Positions 1 to 9,425 of a DNA stretch of 64,000 bases are shown piece after piece (within the stretch, counting starts at the first letter, position 1; each line of letters begins with the position of its first letter). Origin of the DNA: Rhynchopus sp. YZ270_cl-10 (Eukaryota > Euglenozoa > Diplonemea > Diplonemida > Diplonemidae). The notes beneath the pieces are model-generated. The model saw only the letters and a list, made by a program, of their open reading frames with translations, ran no database searches and was not told the DNA's origin. The position numbers and the translations under genes are program-made. The stretch is from assembly GCA_964035575.1 (NCBI GenBank), contig OZ037836.1, positions 434,001-498,000 on the forward strand, given 5' to 3'.

Positions 1-20
1 TATTTGGAAGAAATATTCGC

Positions 21-140
21 CAGTTTTGTATTTTCATAACTTTTCAGTTTCTCTATCCTCAGCGATATGAAGCGCAAACACGCCGTTTTCAATTTAATTC
101 GCCGACCGATACTGACTCACGAAGTTGCTGTGTTAAAAAC
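21..140. repeat. Conserved flank block of Ubl genes (copy 1)
   Basis: A roughly 110-bp block beginning near TTTTCAGTTTCTCTATCC and containing CGCAAACACGCCGTTTTC. It recurs at about 5341-5480, 9039-9142, 10317-10420 and 28928-29056, each time beside a Ubl-family gene or its remnant. It holds a short open frame (MTRKHAVFNLIRRP...), but copies differ by indels, so it is read as shared flanking DNA and not as a gene. Confidence 0.7.
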
Positions 141-273
141 TCCTTCCCGCAAACCCACAAACCCACAAACGAGAAGGGAGCAACCATTTGGCTAGCTGGT
201 GTGGTTGATAGCAATATTGGTGTTAGTAATGTTCTGCTCGTATTTCTAAAAAATAAAACGTGTTCCCGTTTTT

Positions 274-2202
274 TTATCGTGGGTAGTATCTAGATCCAGT
301 TCCAGGTGATTCCAGGTTTCTCAGATTTGTCTGGCTGTTGATCAGCTGGAGCTTTTGTAGATTATCCAACACGAAGGAGAGTGCCTCAACGCGGTCCTTG
401 TCATTTATTTTTGACTCAGTCCCAGCGGCGGTGACCGTATTCGCCTTCTTCGTGAAGACACGCTTGCTGAGAGGCGTGGTGCACGTTAGGTCCTTCGCCA
501 GCGACAAGCAGAACATGATGTCCTCACCCTGCTTTGTGGCGAGCTGCCACTTCTTCTTTTCCTTCCCATCTGCCAAGCTATCGGGCTGATACGCTGTCTC
601 CAACTCTGAAAGGGCCTGTGGGTCGGCCACGCGTAGGGGGTGCGGTGTGAAGAAGGCATTGCGGCACTTGTCGACGTCGTACAGGATAGCCTGCTCCAAG
701 TGGGCGCTCATGCAAAAGGGTTCCTTCGGGGGGTACTTCCTGTGGGCCCAGCGTGCAGGGGAGCCCGCGGGGCACTTTGCTTCGCTTAAGATGGGAAGCC
801 ATTTTTCCACCAGGCCCCACACGCCAGGAACTGTAATTTTGTCGCCCCACTTCAGCTTCCACGTCAGCTGCCACTTCGGCTTCGGCTTCAGCTTCAACTT
901 CGGCTTCAGCTTCAGCTCTGGCTTCAGCTTCAGCTTCAGCTTCAGCTCTGGCTTCAGCTTCAACTTCGGCTTCGGCTTCAGCTCCGGCTTCAGCTCTGGC
1001 TTCAGCTCTGGCTTCAGCTCTGGCTTCAGCTCTGGCTTCAGCTCTGGCTTCAGCTCTGGCTTCAGCTCTGGCTTCAGCTCTGGCTTCAGCTCTGGCTTCA
1101 GCTCTGGCTTCAGCTTCAACTTCGGCTTCGGCTTCAGCTTCAGCTCTCGCTTCAGCTCAGGCGTGCACTCTGCGAACTCCTCAACGTTGTCATCAACCTG
1201 AAGCGCGTAGCGCACCCCCATGGGCCAGCACACTTCCTCGACGAAAGCCTTCATCACCTCACGGACCATGGGGATGCCGCGGCCACCCCACGGCAGCCGC
1301 ACGAGCACGTGGCGCGCAGGTGGACGCGGAGGATGCAGTGCAGACTGTGGAGACTTCCGAATCTGCCCAATACGTGTTCTAAACGCATCAACCTCGCCAG
1401 GCTCGCAGAAGACGATGACGGGGTACGGACACAACCCGTCGTCGCACCAGAGGTTCGGTTTGAAGTTCTCGTGGCGGCGATGCAGCACGGAGGGCACGCA
1501 CACAACAACTTTGTCCTCAAATTGCGCCGTGGCCTTGGTGAGAAACTGATTCATCGTTGAGGGAACATAAAACTTGAAATGATCACGCTGCCAGATGTGC
1601 GAAGTCTCCACCAGAGGCACGCCGTCGCATGTACGGCAGTCGTTCACAACCTTCTCGCCGAACTTGTTCCCAGCGGAATCAACAGCAGGTGTCAGTTCCT
1701 TCTTCTCAAGTCCCTCACCCATGCACGGAACGTCATCACGAACACTCTCTGCGATCGCGCCCACCTGGGTGATGTCCGAGTCTGGGATGCCAAGACAATT
1801 CTCCCGGGTAACACTGGTGTCAGAGTGCATATGGTTCGGTGCCTGGCCCCTGGCGAGCTCAAGTAATTTTTTTTGATTTCGGGTCATTTTGCGGGGCTTC
1901 GTTCCCACGTCAAGACCTCTGAAACTCTCTGGTGTCATGTCGGTATCACCCAAGTCACGAAGAGCTGCAATGGCGTCGTCCTTCTGCGACTTCGTCTTCG
2001 TCAGCACAACTGTGTCCCCAGCACTCAGCTGCGTGATGTAGTCTCCTGCGGCCAGAACCTTCCCTCCCAAGCTCATGTCAAAGCCGTCTTCGCACAACTC
2101 TGCTGCAGACGCCACCTTCCGCCGTATGTCCGCAGTTGTATCATCCACACCCACCTCGACTGTGTACTTCTCTCTGTCTGAGCTTTCAACGCATATTTCC
2201 AT
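274..2202 (-). CDS. Ubiquitin-like domain fused to a TAGT/GREB1-type glycosyltransferase-like protein
   Basis: 642 aa from the ATG at 2202, the same start context as the neighbouring Ubl-LRR genes. Residues 1-73 are a ubiquitin-like fold (MEICVES..., DTTADIRRKV, GGKVLAAGD) without a terminal GG; residues 1-92 closely match the LRR paralogues. After a linker, residues 209-340 carry features of GT-A-type glycosyltransferases of the TET-associated/GREB1 group: a strand and EP-E motif (VIVFCEPGEVDAF, 262-274), GRGIP followed by a helix (307-325), and a putative metal/nucleotide-sugar motif QVDDNV (335-340). Residues about 349-444 are a K-P-E-L repeat lying inside the domain. The C-terminal part (445-642) has YDVDKCRNAFF and a late acidic GEDIMF motif (559-564), as in that family. 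Family assignment is from motif order only. The substrate is unknown; a hydroxylated DNA base or a protein are both possible. No signal peptide or TM segment is visible, so cytosol or nucleus is inferred. Confidence 0.55.
   Translation of the reverse strand: MEICVESSDREKYTVEVGVDDTTADIRRKVASAAELCEDGFDMSLGGKVLAAGDYITQLSAGDTVVLTKTKSQKDDAIAALRDLGDTDMTPESFRGLDVGTKPRKMTRNQKKLLELARGQAPNHMHSDTSVTRENCLGIPDSDITQVGAIAESVRDDVPCMGEGLEKKELTPAVDSAGNKFGEKVVNDCRTCDGVPLVETSHIWQRDHFKFYVPSTMNQFLTKATAQFEDKVVVCVPSVLHRRHENFKPNLWCDDGLCPYPVIVFCEPGEVDAFRTRIGQIRKSPQSALHPPRPPARHVLVRLPWGGRGIPMVREVMKAFVEEVCWPMGVRYALQVDDNVEEFAECTPELKRELKLKPKPKLKLKPELKPELKPELKPELKPELKPELKPELKPELKPELKPELKPELKPKPKLKLKPELKLKLKLKPELKLKPKLKLKPKPKWQLTWKLKWGDKITVPGVWGLVEKWLPILSEAKCPAGSPARWAHRKYPPKEPFCMSAHLEQAILYDVDKCRNAFFTPHPLRVADPQALSELETAYQPDSLADGKEKKKWQLATKQGEDIMFCLSLAKDLTCTTPLSKRVFTKKANTVTAAGTESKINDKDRVEALSFVLDNLQKLQLINSQTNLRNLESPGTGSRYYPR
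865..1155 (-). repeat. 12-bp coding minisatellite (KPEL repeat)
   Basis: Tandem GGCTTCAGCTCT units on the plus strand, purest between about 985 and 1112, with CTTCAACTTCGG-type variants at both ends. The unit length is a multiple of three, so it encodes Lys-Pro-Glu-Leu or Lys-Leu-Lys-Pro on the minus strand without breaking the frame. Expansion or contraction would change the length of the insert inside the glycosyltransferase-like domain. Confidence 0.9.
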
Positions 2203-2330
2203 GGTTTTGTGTCTCTCTGTTTTGTGCAGGTGTTTTCAATTGGGGGTAAGAGTACGCAAGAGACAACAAACAGTTAGGGAGAGGTCTTTTGCTAATAAAA
2301 ATGATCATCCAGATGTGGTGAAACGCCATA
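2203..2330 (-). promoter_or_regulatory. Shared 5' flank of Ubl genes, shortened version
   Basis: Directly upstream of the Ubl ATG the sequence matches the flanks of the LRR genes (GGTTTTGTGTCTCTCTG, then GCAAGAGACAACAAACAG and GAGAGGTCTTTTG). Compared with 5032-5220 it lacks about 100 bp in the middle. It probably contains the 5' UTR and promoter or processing signals; no TATA box was seen. Confidence 0.5.
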
Positions 2331-2529
2331 AACTCCACAACCCCTACAAAGATACTCCGCAAGCCATGCATAGTGGGCAAGACAAAGCAACCAAAAGAGG
2401 AAGAGGACAACTTGCAAGTGTGCAGAAGAGTGTTTGGAAGCTAAGGGTACGTCGCATCCAGCCCTATTTTCAGACGCCAAAAGACTTCTCGTAACAGTGT
2501 ACCTTTCTACATGACCGGGTGTACCGGGG

Positions 2530-3107
2530 GTGGACACCCAACCATGCTGTCCTACATTTAGAGATAAACAACACAACTGTGCTGCTGCACGTGCGTCAGG
2601 TGACATTGACGATGCGTGGGAAGCGATCGCATTGGCTGGGGAAGAGTTTCTCCTGCTCGCGGCAAAGGAAGCTGGTGACACGCTCTCCAAAGGGTTCTGT
2701 GGCCGCTCCAAGATTCCCCATCCTGTGTTGAAACCTGTGTGTGCACCTACACGACCGGCGTCTGTTGGTGGGTCTTCCCCCCGACAGGACCAACTTGCCA
2801 AATTTGAATACAAGCTCACGGATCTCATTTCAAAGACAGAATCTTGTCCTGGTGGGGTGATGGAGAATCCTGTGCGCAATGCCTGGGGTACAGTGTTCCG
2901 CACCGCAATTACGCTCAAGCTGCTGAGGTCTGGAGGAGACGACAATCCCACTCTCGCTCGAAAAGCGACGAGCGACTACAGATCCTTAACTCTGGCAGCT
3001 ACGCGATGAGCTGAGGAAAAGTGGAGTCACGGTGGAGGTGGTGCACCTCTACGAGGAGACGGGCAAGCTGGAGAACGCACTGCGAGCCACAGTCATCAAA
3101 GGTTAAG
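2530..3107 (+). pseudogene. Degenerate coding remnant, possibly LINE-derived linker
   Basis: An open frame without an ATG (it opens at GTG) reads IDDAWEAIALAGEEFLLLA and RQDQLAKFEYKLTDLI, a helical composition like the segment between endonuclease and reverse transcriptase of some LINEs. It then shifts frame into QLRDELRKSGVTVEVVHLYE, ending at a stop near 3105. The last block recurs at about 7685-7770 just before a reverse transcriptase fragment, which supports a retrotransposon origin. The family assignment is an inference; it could be a host gene relic. Confidence 0.35.
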
Positions 3108-3119
3108 ACGAAAAAAGAG

Positions 3120-3613
3120 TCAGGAGGGCACCGAGAAGGCTGAGGTCATCGAAGTCGCGATCTCGCTCCAGGCCTCCCGCCCGTGGTACCGTGGTGGAGG
3201 AGGAGGCCGTCCACGACTACCCCCATTCCTCATCGGACGAGGGTGAGGTGGTGGAACCCACTGTTCCCGTGGTCGGAAGTTGATGCGCCCGAAGCCGAAG
3301 ACCCACAGCCCCCCCAAGAAGCGCAAGACGGACGACAAGGGTCCGCTCGGTGTGTCGGTGGCGGCGTGGAAACGGTACGGCGAGGCACCCGTGGCTGGAC
3401 GTCGACAACGCGGCGTGCAGGGTGTGCAAACCAAAGAAGGTTTTCAAAAACGCCAGTGGCGTGGGACAGAGGGAGTACGCCGGCTGTCGGAGGTTGGCTG
3501 TTGCGGTGATGCGTGCGGACAGAGACCGCTACACGCAGCATGTGGAGGGGCACGTCGAGGTGTACCTCGGAAGGATGGAGTCGCAGGGGTGCTGTGGGGT
3601 GCATCAACTTTGA
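3120..3613 (+). pseudogene. Frameshifted coding remnant of unknown family
   Basis: Plausible coding composition passes between frames: an acidic stretch (VVEEEAVHDYPHSSSDEGE) near 3185-3260, a basic stretch (PPKKRKTDDKGPLGV) near 3310-3350, then a frame with two cysteine pairs (ACRVCKPKKVF and the later CRRLAVAVMRADRDRYTQHV) to a stop at 3613. No single frame spans it, so it is treated as a broken gene. Family not recognised. Confidence 0.3.
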
Positions 3614-4191
3614 AAGATGAATGTACCTTTCGTGCATTCTCAGCACAGTTGCAGCACAGCAGCGTTGTTTTGCGCCAAGAGGAATGGCTAGGTAGGTCTG
3701 TGTGGTGTGCAAAGATACAACACACACAGTTACAAAGGGGTGCCAAGGAGGGGAGAGGTCCTTTTTGTTTTCCTCTTATTTATTTTCAAAGCTTCGGTGT
3801 AACACTCTGTCCTCCTTCTCCCCACCCCCGCCACACCACACATCTTCATCCCTTTGTCTTCCCTCCCCCTCCTCCCCCTACTCCCCACTCCCTTCCCTCC
3901 CTATTTTGCTTCACATAGCTGCTCACATGACACTGCCGTCATAGCATCATATGATAGTGTCACTGTCTCGAGAGAGGGAGACCTACATGCATTATAGTTG
4001 ACCCCTTGTATCCCCTCACAAAGCGTCGCCCACGTCGTTGATTCCTCTACAACGGTGCCGTTGCACGTCGCACGGTGCTGCAAAGAAGGTCGAGCGTGTC
4101 GAGCACCACAAACACGTTGACAAACGCCATCGAATGCTCTACAGTTCAACAGGGTAACGAGCAGCTTGCCTCGGGCGTGATGCACAGTGCC
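3614..4191. other. No gene seen; pyrimidine-rich tract
   Basis: Between 3810 and 3906 the plus strand is almost pure C and T (CCTTCTCCCCACCCCCG and similar). The rest is unremarkable. It lies immediately downstream of the Ubl-LRR gene that starts at 5031. Confidence 0.6.
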
Positions 4192-5031
4192 TTACATGCA
4201 TACACATTTTCCCCTGAAGCTACGGCTTTTCACATATTCTGACACAACTCTGCTCGATCCTGCAACGTTGATGCTGCTATTACGTATTTTGCATCCTTTT
4301 AGGAAGCCTTTCTCAATGTTCTGCACACTCTCCCACCCGGATAAGTTAAGTGTTTTCAATGCACTGCAGTTGAAGAGGAAGGCCTCCCCAACCTGCGTCA
4401 CGTTGCTCCACCCAGTCATGTTAAGGGTTTGCAATGCTGGACAGTTGGCGAGGAAGAAGTCCTCTATTTGCGTCACATTTCTCCACCCAGATAAGTCGAC
4501 AGTGTGCAATGCGTTGCAGCTGTCCAGAAAGAAGCCCTCTATATGCGTCACATTGTACCACCCAGATAAATCAATAGTGTGCAATGCGTTGCAGTGGGCA
4601 AGAACGTGGCTGCTCACCCTAGTGACGCCTGTGGCACCACTGAGATCAAGTACCTCGAACGTGCCACCTTGCAAGTACCCGTAGAGGATCTCAGTAACAA
4701 CCTCCGCCTGCAGAAACAAATGAATCAGCTTGGGATCTGTCAGACCGTTGAACACCGGTGGCGTCAGCCATGTCTCACCCAAGTCACGAAGAGCTGCAAT
4801 GGCGTCGTCCTTCTGCGACTTCGTCTTCGTCAGCACAACTGTGTCCCCAGCACTCAGCTGTGTCGTGTCGTCTCCTTCGGCCAGCAGCTTCCCTCCGAAG
4901 CTCATGTCAAAGCCGTCTTCGCGCAACTCTGCTGCAGTCGCCACCTTCCGCCGTATGTCCGCAGTTGTATCATCCACACCCACCTCGACTGTGTACTTCT
5001 CTCCGTCAAAGCTCTTCACACATATTTCCAT
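4192..5031 (-). CDS. Ubl-LRR protein with C-terminal CaaX box (paralogue 1, 5 repeats)
   Basis: 279 aa from the ATG at 5031; the upstream in-frame extension begins at GTG and is rejected. Residues 1-73 are a ubiquitin-like domain (MEICVKSFDGEKYTVEV, DTTADIRRKV, FGGKLLAEGDD) with no GG tail. A helical joint (QKDDAIAALRDLGET, ending LFLQAEVVTEI) leads into five 25-residue leucine-rich repeats of the form LDLSGWxNVTxIxxxFLxxC, close to the BspA/LRR_5 type. The last 22 residues end GKCVCM. Cys-Val-Cys-Met fits a farnesyl CaaX box, so attachment to the inner face of a membrane is predicted. No signal peptide or TM segment is seen, so the LRR should face the cytosol. The Ubl may recruit the proteasome or other Ubl-binding partners. 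Shortest of the four LRR members. Confidence 0.8.
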   Translation of the reverse strand: MEICVKSFDGEKYTVEVGVDDTTADIRRKVATAAELREDGFDMSFGGKLLAEGDDTTQLSAGDTVVLTKTKSQKDDAIAALRDLGETWLTPPVFNGLTDPKLIHLFLQAEVVTEILYGYLQGGTFEVLDLSGATGVTRVSSHVLAHCNALHTIDLSGWYNVTHIEGFFLDSCNALHTVDLSGWRNVTQIEDFFLANCPALQTLNMTGWSNVTQVGEAFLFNCSALKTLNLSGWESVQNIEKGFLKGCKIRNSSINVAGSSRVVSEYVKSRSFRGKCVCM

Positions 5032-5290
5032 GGTTTTGTGTCTCTCTGTTTTGTGCAAGGTGTTTTGGGGGTAAGAAGAAGAATCAAGCACAGGACACGT
5101 TGATCAGTCACGTCGCTCGACACTCCTGCTGATGCCCTTGCAACGTGAAGTGTGTTGCGTACTGGCTGTGTGTGTGTGGTGTGCAAGAGATAGAACAAAC
5201 AGTTACAAAAGGGAGAGGTCTTTTGTTTTTTTGAAAGCTTCGTTGTATTAGTGTGGACACCCAAGGATGTGCTCCACTATGTGTTCCTTT
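5032..5290 (-). promoter_or_regulatory. 5' flank of Ubl-LRR paralogue 1
   Basis: Read on the minus strand, the last 70 bases before the ATG contain the pyrimidine-rich TTGATTCTTCTTCTTACCCC followed by AACACCTTGCACAAAACAG and ATG 14 bases later. The same arrangement occurs upstream of 12258 and 30771. A TGTGTGTGTGG run and the box GTGTGGACACCCAAGGATG lie farther out. The pyrimidine tract plus AG could be a trans-splice acceptor or an ordinary 5' UTR feature. Confidence 0.45.
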
Positions 5291-6985
5291 TCAACGTGGC
5301 CACCATTCTTTGGTTCACTTGCCCTGCTGAGGCAGAGTGGCTGTTCTTCAGTTTTGTATTTTCATGACTTTTCAGTTTCTCTATCCTCAGAGAGGACCTC
5401 TGCGATATGACGCGCAAACACGCCGTTTTCAATTTGATTCGCAGACCGATACTGACTCACGAAGTTGCTGTGTCAAAAAACACCTTCCTCTGCGAGGCGG
5501 GATACCACAGCGACAACGTCTATCACTCATGCGCCTATGAGTTGCTCAATGGCGTCATGGCTTTTATCATGACTACAGGGGTCCAACCCTGCACATTGTT
5601 CTCACAACACAAAATCTGAACAGACACAAATGAAGCGAGAAAAACAGAAATATTTACGCACACACTCTGTTGTCTAAACACGGGGGGTAAAAACAGCAAA
5701 ACAGAATATTTGTAGAGTGGCTGAAATGTTGAACACTGAAATACAAAGGTTTGGGTCTGAATAGCGTGGCTTCTTCTGGTGGTTGAAAATACTTATATTT
5801 CATTGCATTTTGAAACAATGTAAAATTCTTCTCGAAATTGTTCAAGATTGAACTGAGAGAAAGAAGAAACCCCAAACCCTCCCAGACCAAACGGTCTAAC
5901 ATGTTGTATTGATATAGTGTGGGGGTGAAGTGAGGAGCACGAGAATCGTCTTCGCGCTTTTCTTTAGTATTTTGTGACATATGCACACAAGTGCGGAACG
6001 TGCTGCCTCACATGCACACACATTTGCGCTTTGTCTTCTTGAGATCAGGCCTCTGCACGACGTCGCTTGCCTCATCGTCCATGAGGACACTGTGCACATG
6101 TTCTGACACAACACTGCTCGATCCGGTGATGTTGATGCTGCTTGGCCGCATCCTGCTTTCGTTAAGTGCTCCATTCCCAATGTGCTGCACACTAGCCCAC
6201 CCAGACAGGTCAAGTGTTCTCAACTCACGGCAGTTGGAGATGAACCAGTCTCCAATGCGTGTTACATTGCTCCACCCAGACAAGTTAAGACTGGTCAATG
6301 CGCTGCAGTTGGAGAGGAAGTAGTCATCAATACCGGCCACATCGTTCCACCCAGACAAGTCCAGTGTGGTCAATGAGGTGCAGTTGGAGAGGAAGTACCT
6401 CCCTATTTCCGTTACATTGATCCACCCAGATACATCAACGGTTCGCAATGCGCTGCAGTTGTAGAGAAAAGCGCACTGAATAAGCGTTACACTGTTCCAC
6501 CCAGAGATGTTAAGTGTCGTCAACGCGCTGCAGTTGTCGAGGAACGAATCCCCTATTTGCGATACACTGTTCCACCCAGATATATCAAGTGTGGTCAGAG
6601 ACCTGCAGTTGTAGAGGAACGAGTTCTCAATGCGCGGCACATGGTTCCACCCAGATAAATCAAGTGTTCGCAATCCGTTGCAGTTGAAGAGGAATGCATA
6701 CTCAATGTGCGTCACATTGCTCCACCCAGATAAATCAGCAGTGTGCAATGAGCTGCACTCGGAGAGGAAGTTGTCGCGTATTTTGGTCACACCTGTCACA
6801 CCACTGAGATCAAGTGCTTCGAACGTGCCACCTGACAAGAAGCCATTTGGGATCTCAGTAACAACTTCTGCCTGCAGAAACAAACGAATCAGCTTGGGAT
6901 CTGTCAGATCTTCGAACTTGTCTGGCGTCAGCCTTGTCTCACCCAAGTCACGAAGAGCTGCAATGGCGTCGTCCTTCTGCGACTT
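5272..6985. repeat. Segmental duplication, copy A
   Basis: This block, comprising the 3' flank and most of the body of the Ubl-LRR gene at 6008-7195, is repeated nearly base for base at 28862-30565. Small indels are visible in the flank (for example an extra AGAGAGGACC near 5390). Homology decays inside the Ubl-coding part. It therefore marks a recent duplication of about 1.7 kb across 23.6 kb. Confidence 0.85.
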
Positions 6986-7195
6986 CGTCTTCGTCAGCAC
7001 AACTGTGTCCCCAGCACTCAGCTGCGTGATGTCGTCTCCTTCGGCCAGCAGCTTCCCTCCGAAGCTCATGTCAAAGCCGTCTTCGCGCAACTCTGCTGCA
7101 GACGCCACCTTCCGCCGTATGTCCGCAGTTGTATCATCCACACCCACATCGACTGTGTACTTCTCTCCGTCAAAGCTCTTCACACATATTTCCAT
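6008..7195 (-). CDS. Ubl-LRR protein with polybasic CaaX tail (paralogue 2, 9 repeats)
   Basis: 395 aa from the ATG at 7195. Ubl domain residues 1-73 (MEICVKSFDGEKYTVDV...), helical joint 74-117, then nine 25-residue LRRs: LDLSGVTGVTKI as the cap, seven canonical LSGW repeats, and a last one reading LDLSGWASVQHIG. The tail INITGSSSVVSEHVHS leads to KKTKRKCVCM at the C-terminus. A lysine/arginine cluster directly before CVCM is the arrangement seen in K-Ras4B-like farnesylated proteins, so plasma-membrane targeting by lipid plus charge is predicted. The 75-bp DNA period of the LRR explains the different repeat numbers among paralogues (5, 8, 9, 9). Its 5' flank diverges from the others soon after the ATG. 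Confidence 0.82.
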   Translation of the reverse strand: MEICVKSFDGEKYTVDVGVDDTTADIRRKVASAAELREDGFDMSFGGKLLAEGDDITQLSAGDTVVLTKTKSQKDDAIAALRDLGETRLTPDKFEDLTDPKLIRLFLQAEVVTEIPNGFLSGGTFEALDLSGVTGVTKIRDNFLSECSSLHTADLSGWSNVTHIEYAFLFNCNGLRTLDLSGWNHVPRIENSFLYNCRSLTTLDISGWNSVSQIGDSFLDNCSALTTLNISGWNSVTLIQCAFLYNCSALRTVDVSGWINVTEIGRYFLSNCTSLTTLDLSGWNDVAGIDDYFLSNCSALTSLNLSGWSNVTRIGDWFISNCRELRTLDLSGWASVQHIGNGALNESRMRPSSINITGSSSVVSEHVHSVLMDDEASDVVQRPDLKKTKRKCVCM

Positions 7196-7684
7196 GGTTT
7201 TGTGTCTCTCTGTTTGAGGTGTTTTGGGGCAGGAAGAAGCAACAAAAACAGGGTACAGGTGTGTCTAGATACGTAGTACAGGTAGCACCCACTTTGACTT
7301 CGTCATGAAATTGAAACAACGCTGAAGATGAAATATCCACTAAGACGATATAGGTATGTGGCAACACTTCAGTTATCCTCTGCGATATGACGCGCACACC
7401 GTTTTCACTTTGATTCGCACACCGATACTCTGGAGGGAAACAGAAGCATTCTGCTCATGGTATACCAAGGGCTGTCAGTGGATCTGTTCCACAAAACGAA
7501 ACACCCCCTCCCACCCCTGCTCTACTTAGCCGCGAGTCGTTTGTTGATCGCATCCAGCACTTTTTTCAAACCCCAAAAGACGTCCTGCACCTTTTTACAG
7601 GACCTGCTGTACTGGGTGGATACCCCAACCATGCAGTCCTACGTCCATTTCGTGGTATACATCTGATATGAGAAAGACGGCAGT
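7196..7684. other. No gene seen
   Basis: The first 40 bases upstream of the ATG at 7195 resemble the other Ubl flanks, after which similarity is lost. A short fragment of the CGCAAACACGCC block is visible near 7381-7430. The remainder shows only short open frames. Confidence 0.5.
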
Positions 7685-8108
7685 GGGTACAGGCAGCTAC
7701 GCGATGAGCTGAGGAAAAAGGGAGTCACGGTGGAGGTGGTGCACCTCTACGAGTCTGAGAGCCACCGTCATCAATGGCTCTGAAGGGGAAGGAGTCACGA
7801 GGGCGTCTGGATGCACGCACAGGAGAGGGCAGCGCTGGTGGACGCGGGGAGTTGGCACTGCACAAGAGACGACTTCTACCTCACGGCCCTCTTGGTAGAA
7901 AAAGCGACGGTGTCAGAGACAGCACTGAGGGGAGTCTTTCTGGACATAAAGAACTGCTTCGACTCCATCCCTTTGGACCATAACCTTCACACTCGTAGAG
8001 AAGATGGGGATGCCCCATGAAAAGCATGTATCTGGACCTGCAGAGACGCTTCAAGCTGTATGGTGCAGTCGGGGAGGAGTTCAAGGCGAAAAACGGCATA
8101 CTGCACGT
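7685..8108 (+). mobile_element. LINE reverse transcriptase fragment (broken)
   Basis: After a second copy of the QLRDELRKKGVTVEVVHLYE block, the frame starting at 7811 reads GVFLDIKNCFDSIPLDHN. This matches reverse transcriptase motif A, with catalytic Asp in FLDIK. Other frames continue it: LVEKMGMPHEKHV, then MYLDLQRRFKLYG and EEFKAKNGIL, which fits the approach to motif B. At least two frameshifts are present. It stops abruptly at about 8108, where Ubl 5' flank sequence begins. It may belong to the LINE family at 14120, but the two do not overlap, so this cannot be tested here. Confidence 0.65.
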
Positions 8109-8275
8109 AATGCCCTTGCAACGTGAAGTGTGTTGCGTACTGGCTGTGTGTGTGTGTGTGTGGTGTGCAAGAGACAACAACAATTACAAAGGGGAGAGAG
8201 GTCTTTTGTTTTAAACATTTTGGACGCTTGGATGTATTAGTGTGGACACCCGAGGATGTGCATGTCCACTGCGCC
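8108..8275 (-). repeat. Orphan Ubl-gene 5' flank
   Basis: Sequence ATGCCCTTGCAACGTGAAG through the GTGTGTGTG run and the GTGTGGACACCCGAGGATG box matches the distal part of the flanks at 5120-5280 and 10115-10280. No Ubl coding sequence is attached; the junction at 8108 joins it directly to the LINE fragment. Confidence 0.75.
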
Positions 8276-8371
8276 TTGTTGTTACAATAAATGACAATTC
8301 GGAAAAACGGTTTTTCCGTGTAACATAGGGGGTGGGGAGCCTCAGTAGCACTGGGGAGGGGGGGGACCTCA

Positions 8372-8965
8372 GCAGTGCTGTAAGAATACGTAAGAATACG
8401 TTGATTTTCAGAATTGTGGATCCGTATCCCTTGTTTTCTGGATTACCCCCACCCCATACCCCACCCAACATAAGACAAAACTCGGTACAGAGCGTGTGGG
8501 AGAGACAGCTGCGGGGTCTTGTTTGCACGATGTTGCAGGGAGCTGGAGGACTGTGACTCTTGCTAAAACTTGCTGGACTGGGACTCTTGCTCGTACAGTG
8601 ACTCTCTCACTTCACCCTCTCTGTCCTGACTCACGCCCCTCTGCTCACGGTGCTCCCTGCACTACCCCAACTCCACCGGGGTACTAGCGACAAGTGCGCC
8701 ATACTTGTCTCGTGTCCGAAATCACTTACCTTGAAAAAGAAGACAGAGGGCCTCGAGGCGAGTACTTCGCTGCTGTTGCACAGTGAAGGTGGGAAGCATC
8801 CCAAAACAACAACGTAACACTAGCCGTACTGCGTGATGCTGGGTGAGTGTCGCTGGTTGTGAGGACTCCCCTGTACTTTTTGACCTTACGTATTCTTACG
8901 TATTATTAGTAAAAAAAAATGAAAAAGTGGATACGGATACGTATCCCGTATTCTTACAGCACTGC
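8372..8965. mobile_element. Nonautonomous DNA transposon, hAT-like ends
   Basis: About 594 bp bounded by a perfect inverted repeat: GCAGTGCTGTAAGAATACG at 8372-8390 and its complement at 8947-8965. Further inverted GTAAGAATACG and GGATACGTATCC motifs lie just inside. A CAGTG start is typical of hAT ends, but a clean 8-bp target duplication was not found (flanks GGACCTCA and CCTAGAGG). It contains no transposase, only short open frames. Confidence 0.6.
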
Positions 8966-9038
8966 CCTAGAGGGGGGGGTCACCGGGAAAAATGGTTTAT
9001 TGTTACTTTGTGACATTAAAAGGAAAAACGAGCCTTCC

Positions 9039-9345
9039 CTTTTCAGTTTCTCTATCCTCTGCGATATGACGCGCAAACACGCCGTTTTCAATTTGATTCG
9101 CAGACCGATACTGACTCACGAAGTTGCTGTGTCAAAAACACCTTCCTCTCCACTGTATAGCGCGAAGCCTCCCAGACCAAACGGTCTAACATGTTGCATT
9201 GATATAGTGTGGGGGAGAAGTGAGGAGCACGAGAATCGTTTTCGTATTACAGTGAGACAACAAACAGCGGAGGGGTAAAAACCCCTCCTTAGAGTTTTGA
9301 AATACCAAAATCCACCTTAGGTTTTACCCCACCTATGTTCCGACG
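9039..9345. repeat. Ubl-gene flank block with partial mariner-like insert
   Basis: Nearly identical to 10317-10605: the CGCAAACACGCC block, then the segment CCTCCCAGACCAAACGGTC that belongs to the 3' flank of the LRR genes (5874 and 29457), then the left part of the small TA-flanked element described at 10531. The right end of that element is altered here. Confidence 0.7.
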
Positions 9346-9425
9346 CCACCGGTGTTTTTACCAGTGGACATGATATTTTGGGTCAACATGGAAAATATGG
9401 GGAAATGAGGTGAGTGCACAATAAA

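Noticed and set aside
5032-5091. N-terminal extension LDSSSYPQNTLHKTERHKT of the Ubl-LRR proteins
   Set aside because: The longer frame starts at GTG; the conserved ATG with MEIC begins the ubiquitin-like fold and is shared by all members.
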